The notes beneath the pieces were generated by a model. That model was given only the letters and a program-made list of their open reading frames with translations, was not told the DNA's origin and made no database searches. Below are positions 32,466-43,598 of a DNA stretch of 64,000 bases, in pieces. How positions within the stretch are numbered: position 1 is the stretch's first letter; every line of letters starts with the position of its first letter. This DNA is from Monodelphis domestica (taxonomy: Eukaryota; Chordata; Mammalia; Didelphimorphia; Didelphidae): positions 9,310,884 through 9,374,883 of the forward strand of contig NC_077235.1 in the NCBI RefSeq assembly GCF_027887165.1, given 5' to 3'. A program made the position numbers and the translations under genes.

Positions 32466-35395
32466 CTGAGCCAAATTTCTAAAAACACGAGTCAGGTAGA
32501 CCCAAGATGGCAGCTTAGTAGCAGCGAAAGCTGAAACCCCTCTAACAATCCTTCCAAATCAAAAGTGCCTCAAAATGACAGGAGTCAAAATTCAAAAGCA
32601 AGACGGAGTGAGGGGGCTCTTCCACTGAACACAGCTTAAAAGATAAGCAGAGAGAGTTGATTTTCACAGGATAAGGGGGAACCAAAAGCAAAACTTCACA
32701 GGAGTGCTGACCAACCACCTCCCACCTTCTGGTCCAAGTTCTGAACCTGGGTATAGGCCAACTTTGGGAACCCCAGTACCCAAGCTATACCAACAAAAGA
32801 GCACCTCAGATTCATCCCTTTGAGTCCTAGGCTCACAGTAAGGCCTAGAAGTCCTTAGCACTGGGCCCTTTCAAGCCTGCAGTGCTGAGGTGAAGACCTA
32901 GCCTTAGGACAAAACAGCTCACAGTGCCAAGCCCTGCAAGCCAGTAGTAGAGGAGACAGAATCATAAACTTTCAGAATTCCCAGCCCACAGGCAAAAAAA
33001 AAGGCTGAGGAAATGAGCAAACAGCAAAAGAAACTCCTAACCCTAGAAAATTTCTTTGGTGACAAATAGCAAAGCACAGAATCAACTGAAGACAGTAACA
33101 TCCAAGCAACCACATACAAAACCTTGAAGAAAAATGGAAATGGTTCTTGATCTCTGGAAGAATTCAAAAAGGTATTCAAAAATCAAATAAGACAGGTCAA
33201 AGAAAAATGGGAAAAAGAAATAAAAGTAATGCAAAAAGAAAATAACTGCAAATTGGTCGATGAGAAAAAGAGGCACAAAAAAAATCCAATGAAGAAAAGA
33301 GTTTCTTAAGAAATAAAATTGACCAACTAGAAAAAGAGGCAAAAAAAATCCAATGAAGAAAAGAGTTCCATGAAAAGTAGAATGAACCAAATGGAAAAGG
33401 AGGATCAAAAGGCCATGACAGAAATTCAGTTTTTATAAATTAAAACTGGGCAAATAGAAGCTAATGACTTCACAAAACATCAAGAAACAATAAATCAAAA
33501 ACAAAACAATGAAACAATATAAGAAAATATTTAAATTCCCATTGAAAAAACAAGTGACCTGGAAAATAAAACCAAGATAGACAATTTAAGAATTATTGGG
33601 CTACCTAAAAGTCATGATGGTTAAAAAAGGGAAGTCTAGATATCATGTTACAAAAAATTATCCAAGAAAACTGCCCTGATATTCTTTTTAATTTGATTTG
33701 ATTTGATTTTTTACTTTTATCCATGGTTACATGATTCTTGTTGTCTCCCTCCCCTCTTCCCTCCTGGAGTGGACAAGCAATTTCACTAGGTTATACATAT
33801 ATTACCACTCAAATATTACTTCCATATTATTCATTTTTGTAATAGAGTAATCTTTTAAAACCCAAACCCCAAACTATATACCCATATAAACAAGTGATAA
33901 ATCACATGGGTTTTTGTCTGGATTTCTACTCCCATAGTTCTTTCTTTGGAAGCAGAGAGCATTTTTTTCTCATAATTCTCTCAGAGTTGTCCTGGATCAT
34001 TACATTTGATTGTCCCACAATTTTTCAGTTACTATGCATAATGTTCTTCTGGTTCTGTTTATTTCACTCTGTATCAGTTCATGTAGGTCTTTCCAGTTCT
34101 TATAGAAATCAAGCAGTTCATCATTCCTTATAGCACAATAGTATTCCATCACCATCCTATACCACAATTTGTTTACCCATTCCCCAATTGAGGGGCATCC
34201 CCTCATTTTCCAATTTTTGGCCACCACAAAAAGCACCGATATAAATATTTTCATACAAACAGAAGCTTTCCCATTTTTTTATCTCTTTGAGATACAAACC
34301 CAGTAATGGTATTGCTGGATCAAAGGACATGTATTCTTTTAAAGCCCCTTGCTACCCTGATATTCTTGAACAAGAAGATAATACAAAAATTGAAACAATC
34401 CACAGATCACCTCCTGCAATAAATCACCAAATGTCAATCCCCAGGAATGTAATAGGCAAGTTCAAGAGCTCCTAGGCCTAAGAGAAAATACTGCAAGCAG
34501 CCAGACAAATGGTCAAAGGATATGAACAAAATTTTCAGAAGAAGAAATTAAAGCCTTATCAATTATCAATAGTAATATAAAAATTCTCTAAATAACTAAT
34601 TATTAGAGAAATGCAAATTAAAACAACTGAGGCACCACCGCACACCTATCAGTTTAGCTAACATGACAGAAAATGAAAATGACAAACACTGGAGGGAATG
34701 TAGAAAAACAGGTACACTAATGAACTGTTGGTAGAGTTGTGAACTGTTCCAACCATTCTTGAGAACAAATTAGAATGATTCTTATTGACCCAGCAATACC
34801 CCTAATAGATCTGTATCCCAAAGAAGATCAAAGACCAGAAAGTAAAAAGATCTATATGTACAAAAATATTCGTGGTAGCTGGAAATTGAGGGGATGTTCA
34901 TCAACTGGGGAAAGTGGAATAAGTTGTGGTATATGATCGTGATGAGATACTATTGTTCTATAAGAAATGACAAGGGAGATGATTTCAGAAAAACCTGGAA
35001 AGACTAACATGAACTGATACAAAGTGAAATGAGCAGATCCAAGAGAACACTGTACACAATTACAGCAATACTATAAAGACCATTAACTGTGAAGGATTTA
35101 GCTACTCTAATCAATACAATGATCCAAGACAATTCCAAGGGATTCATGATGAAAAATGCTATCTACTCTCAGAGAGAGAACTGATGAACTCCAAGTGCAG
35201 ACTGAAGCAAACTTTTTCCATTTTCTTTACTTTTCTTGTTTTTTGGGGGCAACATGGCTGACATGGGCACATGTTTTATTTGGTTTCACATGCATAATGG
35301 GTATCATACTGCTTGCCTTCTCAGTAGGTGAAGGAGGGAGAGAATTTAGAACTCAAAATTTTTTTTCAATATATGTCAAAAACATTTTTTTAAAT
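32466..35395 (+). mobile_element. L1 with 5' end, ORF1 region and 3' end, internally deleted
   Basis: A second 5' end starts near 32490 ('acccaagatggcagcttagt'). The ORF1 coiled-coil region (about 33110-33660) contains a partly duplicated segment with 'gaaaaagaggc' and 'aaaaaaatccaatgaagaaa' at about 33265-33300 and 33330-33363. An opposite-strand L1 fragment interrupts it at 33687-34351. The ORF2 C-terminus and 3' UTR follow (34500-35395). Confidence 0.7.
33687..34351 (-). mobile_element. Nested L1 3' fragment with target duplication
   Basis: This is the complement of an L1 3' UTR and ORF2 end (short frame 34000-34254 with '[19 protein letters not shown]'). It is bracketed by ctgccctgatattctt (33671-33686) and ctaccctgatattctt (34352-34367), 15 of 16 bases matching, within the ORF1 region of the host L1. 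Confidence 0.9.
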
Positions 35396-36110
35396 GAAAG
35401 GCCAATACAAGACCTCAAACTATACTATAAAGCAGTAATCATCAAAACAACCTGGTACTGGCTAAGAAATAGAATGGTGGATTGATGAAATAGAATACAT
35501 ACACAATATACAGCGGTAAGTGACCTTTGTAGCCTAGTGTCTGATAAGCCCAAAGACCTTAACTTTTGGGGATATGAACTCACTATTTAACAAAAACTGC
35601 TGGGAAAACCAGAAAATAGTATGGCAAAAACAAGTTATAAACCAATATCTCACACCTTATACTAAGGTAAGGCCAAAATGGGTATATGATTTAGATATAA
35701 AGAGTGATACGATAAGTAAATTAGGAGAACACAGAATAGATCCATGAAGGGAAGAACTTATGACTAAACAAAAGACAGAGTATTATAAAATGTAAAATGA
35801 ATAATTTTTACTATATTAAATTAAAGCATTTTGTCAGATGCAGATCAAAGCATATCATCTTTTACATTTATTGATTTACACTTTTATTTTGGGATTTTGG
35901 TTTTAAATATGGAAGCACGTTTTGCATGGTAGTACATGTATAATCTAGATCTAATTCCTTACCATCTCCAAAAGGTTGGAGGGAAAGCTGGGAGGGAGAC
36001 AATTTGGATCTTATAATTTTAGAAAATGTATATTGAAAACTGTTATTCCATGGAATTGGGAAAATAAAATATCTTTGAATAAAAGGAAAAAATCCTTTTA
36101 ATATGTACAT
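35396..36110 (+). mobile_element. L1 ORF2 fragment and 3' tail
   Basis: 'gacctcaaactatactataa' and 'cctggtactggctaagaaat' start the fragment. 'ggaattgggaaaataaaata' ends it, an L1 tail. The two parts are not collinear, so there is a deletion near 35830. Confidence 0.7.
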
Positions 36111-36245
36111 GTTTCTATTGAAAGAATTTAAACTCTATGAAGGCAAGGGATGTTGCATTTTTGTTTTTTTGTCCTTTGTGCCTAGTACACTATTTGGTAC
36201 AAAGGTACTTGACCAATGTGTGTTGCTTGACTGATTATGGGACAT
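36111..36245 (+). mobile_element. L2-like 3' end
   Basis: 'actctatgaaggcaagggat' and 'ctttgtgcctagtacactat' match the L2/MIR-like 3' terminal consensus. Confidence 0.6.
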
Positions 36246-37136
36246 TGTAAACTCTAAGTCTGTAAATTCCTCAGGCTAGTCTCAAGATCGGAGATGGTAC
36301 AGAATAAGGTTCCAAGAAGGATGTTTTGCCCTTCATTGTTTCTTTCTGTGTGAAGATTGGATTTAGCTATCTCCTGATTGTAACAATGAAGATACTTAGC
36401 TCTTCCTTTACTGTGAAGATTAAATTGTAATCCCCTGATTCTAACAATGAAAGTACTTGGCTCTTCCTTTATAGTGAAGCTAGAATTGTAATCCAGTGTA
36501 TTTGAAGCATATCTACCCATTTTAACTACAAAAAGGTGTTAACTACAAAAGGTGAACTAAACAAAAAAGGTGTTAAGTAACCCCAAAAGGTATAATTTAA
36601 CCAAAGAAGGTGTGAACTAAAGAGTGGGCAGTCCTGGAGAAAAGCTTCCGCTGTGATTGGTAGACATGAAATTTAGGGGAAGTGACACAAGAGAAAAAGA
36701 TCTTTAAAAAGAGGACCAGAGGCCAGAAGAAGATATATTCAATTCGAGATCTCTGACTCAGAATTGGACTGGAGGAACTGGACCCCTTGAGGAACTCGTG
36801 CAGGAGACCTTGGTCTACTTTTATTTTAGATGGTCACCATTGGTGAGTGAAAGGCCGACTTAGTGACCCTTCCTTTCTCGGAGGTCTAAACCTCCAAGAA
36901 AGGTCCCTTGTCTGGAGACTTTTTTTTCCCTGGCTGGGGCTTAGAAATTCTAACTGATATCAGAAGAAGCCAGAGATCTCTCTCTCCTCCCCCTTTTCTC
37001 TCTTCCTTAATATCTTCCCTCTATTGTAAATAAACTACCATAAATTCCATTTTACTTAAGTATTTCATTTTGGGATTTAGAAATTAAATCCCTAGCAACC
37101 ACCTATATTAAGTCCAACCACAATTAAATTTTAACA
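36246..37136 (+). mobile_element. Solo LTR of an endogenous retrovirus-like element (probable)
   Basis: About 890 bases from TG (tgtaaactct) to CA (aattttaaca). It holds a candidate TATA region (tctttaaaaagagg, about 36700) and a polyadenylation hexamer (aataaa, about 37028). Two internal repeats occur: a 61-bp direct duplication at about 36365-36485 and several 'aaaaggtg' units at 36529-36612. A truncated relative lies at 18961. No target duplication is obvious, so the ends are provisional. Confidence 0.6.
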
Positions 37137-37580
37137 TCTGCTTTATGAGGCTGTGGTTCATTAACCTTCTTTGAAATATTTTACAAACGAGTTTATGTTC
37201 TAATCCAGCATTGGATTTGGTAGTTATTTTGTTTTTAGCAAGTAAATCAACTCTTTGCTTCCTAAAGCATCCTCTAAGTTCTTTTGGCCTAATTGTTGGG
37301 GCAATTAACTTTCCATTGAGCAAATTTATTGTAAGTATTGACATTATTTATATTGTTGATGACCCGTATGTATTTTCAATTACTTGTTTAAATAGTTCTA
37401 TTTTAAGTGGTTTCAACTATCCACCATCTTATTTCTTATTATTACTATTGTGTTTTTTTAAATCTGATATCAGCTCTGATGAGTTGATTTCAGAAATATC
37501 TGGCAAATTTTGATGGACACCTCTGTAAGGAACCTCTTCAGAGAATATCATTCCCTACCATGCTTGAGCCACCAATGTAG
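37137..37580. other. Unassigned flank of the LTR
   Basis: AT-rich. A 78-codon minus-strand frame overlaps the LTR end. It may be retroviral internal remnant or unique DNA; I see no diagnostic motif. Confidence 0.3.
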
Positions 37581-38554
37581 TGATCTCAGTCGCTGAGGAC
37601 ACTGATTGGTTTAGGTTCTGGAAGGTGGGAGGTCTAAAAGCAAGAGCTGCAAGGCCCAGTAGATGGGAGAAGTCAAATAGATTTACTCAAAGGAAATCAA
37701 GAAAAGACAACTGTTGGGTGGTAGTTGTAAAATCCTCAACTTTGTTGTCCCTCTTAGACCATAAGGTAACTACAAAATCAAGGCACAGAAAGCAGACCAC
37801 ACTGCACACACCAGGCAGAGATGGTAAAGAGACAGTGACTGAAGTAGAATTCAAATGCCAACCCCCTAGAGGCAGAGAATGTCTCACTGCTTAATCTCTT
37901 GTATCATTTCATATCATAACTAAATGCTTCTGCTACAGGATTGCAACATCTCCTTTGTATCTAGAAAAAGTTGTGACACATGGGGGTAGGCCACGGTTCA
38001 GAGAATTATTGCCCTGTCAAGACTCATGCTGAACAGGAGTTTCTTGGGGGTGGAGGAGGAAGGGTACGCGGCACCTCTAAGGGTAAAAAGGCATTTCAGA
38101 AACTTCAATCATTCTCTTATACACCTAAATCGCTCCCCACCCCCCAAAAGAAATCTCTGGGAAGGTGAACATTTATTTGATGTTGAACTTTCAAAATAAA
38201 AGTGAGCAAGCAGTGTGGGACTATTTCTAAACTCCTGGAAGTAGTGATCAGAGCACCAAAGAGCTATGACAAGAGGTACTAGTGCATCCTGCCTACACTG
38301 AGCCCTGTTTTGCCTCAGCCTGGAACACTACCAACAAACCATGTAGAAAGAACAATCATTTTAACAGCACCTCTTCCAAAAGAACATGCGGCTCATGATG
38401 GAAGGCCTCTTGTCCTCTTTCAAAGCTGGTTCTGTATGTGTGTCATCCATATCCCCACCCCCATCGCTAACCTCCCCATGACCATGACTCTCTCATGACC
38501 AAGCTAGCATGGGCTGGGCCATTTTTCCAAATGTGTAGACCTGAAAAGCTACAA
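37581..38554. other. Repeat-poor island, unassigned
   Basis: Mostly unique-looking sequence with balanced composition, unusual for this interval. No exon supported. Confidence 0.45.
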
Positions 38555-38765
38555 TGACAATAGTAGCATGGTACAGTGGAGAGAATGATGGCCTTGGGAA
38601 CTTCATTAAAATTCAGCCTCTTCCAATGACCAACTACATGACCTTGGGAGAATCACTGGACTTCTCTGGGCCTTAGTTTCTTCATCTGTAAAATGGAGAG
38701 TAGAGCAGGTTGGACTAGATAACTCCAAAGATCCCCTCTATGTCTTGACCCCATGACAGTGAATG
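38555..38765 (+). mobile_element. MIR-family SINE
   Basis: 'catggtacagtggagagaat', 'actacatgaccttgggagaa', 'ttcttcatctgtaaaatgga' and 'ggactagataactccaaaga' are the MIR consensus in order. Confidence 0.9.
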
Positions 38766-39435
38766 TATCTTCTTTAACTATAAACAACGATGAAATAATA
38801 TATAACATTAATTGTATGTTTTGCGAAGTATTGATAAATTAATTTTGTTGCTATATACCATTATATATAAGTGGGAATTGTGTGTCAATTTTAAATGAAA
38901 CTCTGTACTTTATCTTCATTAAGCTACAACTACTTATTGCCATGCCTGAGTGAGCCACACTGTTTACCAGCTGCCACTTCAAACAGTTTGGAAATTACCA
39001 AAGGCTAGAAGAGTGCCCCAAACTCCGACATGTGGCAAAGCTCTCATGGTGACTTGTCACCAGTTAGGAGGAGGATGGAGTAGCAGGGGGTGCATTGAAG
39101 AAAAGCAGGGACACGAAACAACTGGAATCCCCAAATTCATTTCCCATCTCGGTCCTTTCGCCAACAGTTGTGCCAGTTTCTGCGAGAGTCTCTGACAAAT
39201 GCAGTTTGCTAAATTTAGCTTGGAAGGGTGTCATAACAACTCTGACAAGATTTTTCTCTGACCACAATGTGTTTTACCACAAGTGGTTCCTTTTTCCAGG
39301 CTCTGGCTTGAACACGTACAAACACTTCATCAGTTGCTCCAAACAGAAAGCTGCAGATCTGCCCTACTAGGGCAGGTAGGGTACAGAGCAGGCAAACTCA
39401 GCAGCAGTTGGAGTCACTAGAGGTGCCAATTCTGT
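38766..39435. other. Repeat-poor island with clustered ACCACA motifs
   Basis: No gene. 39047-39062 forms a 7-bp-stem inverted repeat (tggtgac-tt-gtcacca). Two ACCACA motifs and one AGTGGT lie within 39260-39288. Confidence 0.4.
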
Positions 39436-39439
39436 AGCA

Positions 39440-39555
39440 GATACCCTACCTCGTTCAGTGTAAGGTCCTGGAGGGCAGGAGCTTTTCATTTTTGTTTCTG
39501 TAGCACCGGCACCTAGTACAGTGCCCAGGAAGTACTTGCTGAATTGACTCACATG
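39440..39555 (+). mobile_element. L2 3' end
   Basis: 'ggtcctggagggcaggagct' and 'ggcacctagtacagtgccca' match the L2 terminal consensus. Confidence 0.8.
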
Positions 39556-39619
39556 GAATCCAGAAAGAACTCTACACCTCATGCCAGACTACATTCCCTG
39601 TTACTATGCCATGCAGTCA

Positions 39620-39790
39620 TGACATAAAACAAAGTTGGAAATGAGCTTAGGGATCTTTTAGTTTCTCTCCATTTTATAGCTGAGGCAGCTGAGGCCCAGG
39701 GAGGTTAAAGCACTTGGTCAAGGTCTCACAAACCAAAAGCCCTTGTCTTGAAATTCAGCAATCTTTCCAGTATACCACTCTGGTCCTGCG
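39620..39790 (+). mobile_element. MIR/THER-family SINE
   Basis: 'ttttatagctgaggcagctg', 'gcccagggaggttaaagcac' and 'ttggtcaaggtctcacaaac' are the family core. Confidence 0.75.
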
Positions 39791-40344
39791 TCACCCTGGG
39801 GAGTATAAATTACTAGGCAAATGGCCTCAGCCCACTGATATAACACTGACCCCCACCATGTTTCACAAATCTCCAAACTTGGGGCATGGGTACTTGCACA
39901 GGAAGTATTACTTGGAAATGGCCCTACAGAATTCTGGAGAGAAAAAGTAGAACAGAAATAAGGACAAGATCTGTGATTTTACTGACAGAAAACTCCCAGA
40001 TGAGTAAACTCTCCTCTCTCAATGAAGGTTGGTACTGTCCCTGCAGTTGTCTTAGGGAGCTGCCTAAAAACCAGAAGTTACCTTACTCACAATCACATAG
40101 CCAGGACCTGAATGGAGATCTTGGCTTTGAAGCCAGTTCTCTAGTCACTATGTGCCATCCTGCTACCATCAAGGGGAGGAGAAAACAGGAAACTGATACT
40201 GAAGGACAATAAAGGAGAAATGAAAGAAAATGGAAAGAGAACAAATGGAACAGTGAGAGCAAAAAGGAGAACAAGGGAAGAGGAACAGTTTTCAGAAAAA
40301 GGGAGGCACCATCTACATGTAATAGCATTGCCTTCAGGCTGTCA
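39791..40344. other. Unassigned with a MIR remnant
   Basis: 40080-40170 carries 'tcacaatcacatagccagga', a MIR-like 3' part. The rest is unassigned and ends in A/G-rich sequence. Confidence 0.45.
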
Positions 40345-43300
40345 TTAATAGGATAGAGCAGAAAAAAAGTAAACCTATACCAAGAAAATTGAGAGGGACG
40401 AGATCAGTGAATTGGGCTTGCAACTTAAAAAAATTAGAAAAAGAACAAATTAAAAATCTCCAGATAAAAACTAAATAGGAAATCGTAAAAATTAAAGGAG
40501 AAATTAATCAAATTGAAAGTAAAAGAACTATTGAACTAATAATAAGACTAGGATCTGGTACTTTGAAAAAAACACATAAAATAGATGAAGTACTGGTTAA
40601 TCTAATTTAAAAAAGAAAGAAGAGAATCAAATGAATAGTATCAAAGATGGAAAGGGCAACCTTGCCTCAAATGAAGAGGAAAGTAAGGTAATTATTAAGA
40701 ACTATTATGCCCAATTACATGGCAATAAATATGGCAATCTAGGTAAAACGGGTGAATAGTTACAAAAAATAGAATACTTAAATAATCCCATCTCAGAAAA
40801 AAAAATTGAACAAGCCATCAAGGAACTCCCAAAGAAAAAAATCCCCAGGGTCTAATGGATTCACAAGTGAATTCTATCAAACATTCAAAGAACAGCTAAT
40901 CCCAATACTATGCAAACTATTTCACAAAATAAGCAAAGAAAGAGTCTTACCAAATTCCAAATACCAAATTCCAAACAAATATGGTTCTGATTCCAAGGCC
41001 AGGCAGGTCAAAAACAGAGAAAGAAAACTACAGACCAATCTCCTTAATGAACATAGATGCAAAAATCTTAAATAGAATACTAGCACAAAGACTCCAGCAA
41101 GTGATCACAAGGGTTATTCATTATGACCAGGTAGGATTTATACCAGGAATTCAAGGATGGTTCAATATTAGGAAAACCATCCACAGACTTAACCATATCA
41201 ATAACCAAAATAACAAAAGTCACATGATTATCTCAATAGATGCAGAGAAAGTGTCAAAAAATTCATTTATATTAAAAACACCAGAAAGTACAGAAATAGA
41301 AGGGCCATTCCTCAAAATAATAAATAGTATATATTTAAAACCAGCAGCAAGTATCATCTGCAATGAGGACAAGTTAGAAGACTTCCCTATAAGATCAGGA
41401 GTAAAGCAGGGATGCCCATTATCACCTCTATTATTTAATATTATACTAGACATGCTAGAGATAGCAATTAGAGAAGAGAAAGAATTAAAGGAATTAAAGT
41501 AGGCAGTGAGGAGAACAAGCTATCACTCTTTGCAGATAATATGATGCTCTACTTAAAGAATCCTAGAGAGTCAACTAAAAAGCTAGTGGAAATAATCAAC
41601 AACTTTAGCAAGGTTGCAGGATACAAAATAAAACCACATAAATCATCAGAATTTCTATATATCTACAACACATCTCAACAGCAGGAATTAGAAAGAGAAA
41701 TTCCATTCAAAATCACCCTAGACAATATAAAATACCTGGGAATCTATCTGCCGAGACAAACACAGGAACTATATGAACACAACTACAAAACACTCTCCAC
41801 ACAACTAAAACTAGACTTGAGCAATTGTAAAAACATTGATTGCTCATGGGTGGGATGAGCAAACATAATAAAAATGACCATCCTACCCAAATTAATTTAC
41901 TTATTTAGTGCCATACCCATCGAACTACCAAAAAATTGTTTTATTGAATTAGAAAAAAACATAACAAAGTTCATTTGCAGGAACAAAAGATCAAGGATAT
42001 CTAGGGAAATAATGAAAAAAATGCAAAGGAAGGAGGACTTGCAGTCCCAGATCTCAAACTATATTATAAAGCAGTGATCATCAAAACAATATGGTACTGG
42101 CTAAGAGACAGAAAGGAGGATTAGTGGAATAGACTTGGGGTAAATGACCTCAGCAAGACAGTTTATGACAAACCCAAAGACCCCAGCTTTTGGGACCAAA
42201 ATCCAATATTTGATAAAAAAAACTGCTGGGAAAATTGGAAGACAGTGTGGGAGAGATTAGGATTGGATCAACACCTCACACCCTACACAAAGATAAACTC
42301 ATAATGGGTGAATGACTTGAACATGAAGAAGGAAACTATAAGTAAAGTATGTGAACACAGAATAGTACACATGTCAGACCTTTGAGAAAGGAAAGATTTT
42401 AAAACCAAGCAAGACTTAGAGTCACAAAATGTAAAATAAATAATTTTGACTACATCAAATTAAAAATTTTTTGCACAAACAAAACCAATGTAACCAAAAT
42501 CAGAAGGGAAATAACAAATTAGGAAACAATCTTCATAAAAACCTCTGACAAAGGTCTAATTACTCAAATTTACAAAGAGCTAAATCAATTGTAGAAAAAA
42601 TCAAGCCATTCTCCAACTGATAAATGGACATGGGACATGAATAGGCAATTTTCAGTCAAAGAAATCAAAATCATTAATAAGCACATGAAAAAAGTGTTCT
42701 AAATCTCTTATAATCAGAGAGATGCAAATCCAAACAACTCTGAGGTATCACCTCACACCTAGCAGATTGGCTAATATGACACCAAAGGAAAGTAATGAAT
42801 GCTGGAGGGGATATGGCAAAGTAGGGACATTAATGCATTGCTGGTGGAGTTGTGGATTGATCCAGCCATTCTGGAGGGCAATTTGGAACTATGCCCAAAG
42901 GGTGCTAAAAGACTGTTTGCCCTTTGATCCAGCCATAGCACTGCTGGGCTTGTACCTCAAAGAGATCATAAGGAAAAAGTCTTGTACAAAAATATTAATA
43001 GCTGCACTCTTTGTGGTGGCCAAAAATTGGAAAATGAGGGGCTGCCCTTCAATTGGAGAATGGCTGAACAAATTGTGGTGTATGTTGGTGATGGAATACT
43101 ATTGTGCTCAAAGGAATAATAACCTGGAGGAATTCCATGGAGACTGGAATGACATCCAGGAATTGGTGCAGAGCAAGAGGAGCAGAACCAGGAGAACATT
43201 GTACACAGAGACCGATAGATACACGCTGCGGGACAATCAAATGTAATGGACTTCTCCATTAGTGGCAATACAGTGATCACGAACAACCGGATGGAATCTA

Positions 43301-43598
43301 TGAGAAAGAACACTATCCACATTCAAAGGAAAAACTGTGGGAGTAAAAACACCAAAGAAAAACAACCACTTGATGACATGGGTCGAAGGGGATATGATTG
43401 AGGATGTAGCATCTAAATGAACATCCTTGTGCAAATACCAACAACATGGAAATGGGCTCTGATCAAGGACACATGTAATACCCAGTGGAATTGTGCATCA
43501 GCTATGGGAGGGGTAGAGGGGAGGGGAGGGAGAAATAGAAAAAGATATTTGTAACCAAGGAATAATGTTTGAAATTGACCAAATAAAAATGTTAAAAA
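40345..43598 (+). mobile_element. 5'-truncated L1 with ORF2 and 3' tail
   Basis: Continuous L1 from the end of the endonuclease region to an A-rich tail (aataatgtttgaaattgacc, then A-run) at 43598. This is the largest sense-orientation L1 in the intergenic interval. Confidence 0.92.
40640..43246 (+). pseudogene. L1 ORF2 polymerase and C-terminus, broken
   Basis: Blocks appear in order: '[20 protein letters not shown]' (40830), '[20 protein letters not shown]' (41020), '[17 protein letters not shown]' (41130), '[12 protein letters not shown]' (41405). The catalytic box at 41529-41540 reads FADN instead of FADD. The open 174-codon piece 42722-43246 holds the C-terminal Cys/His cluster ([18 protein letters not shown]) and '[19 protein letters not shown]'. 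Several frameshifts separate these blocks. Confidence 0.88.
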
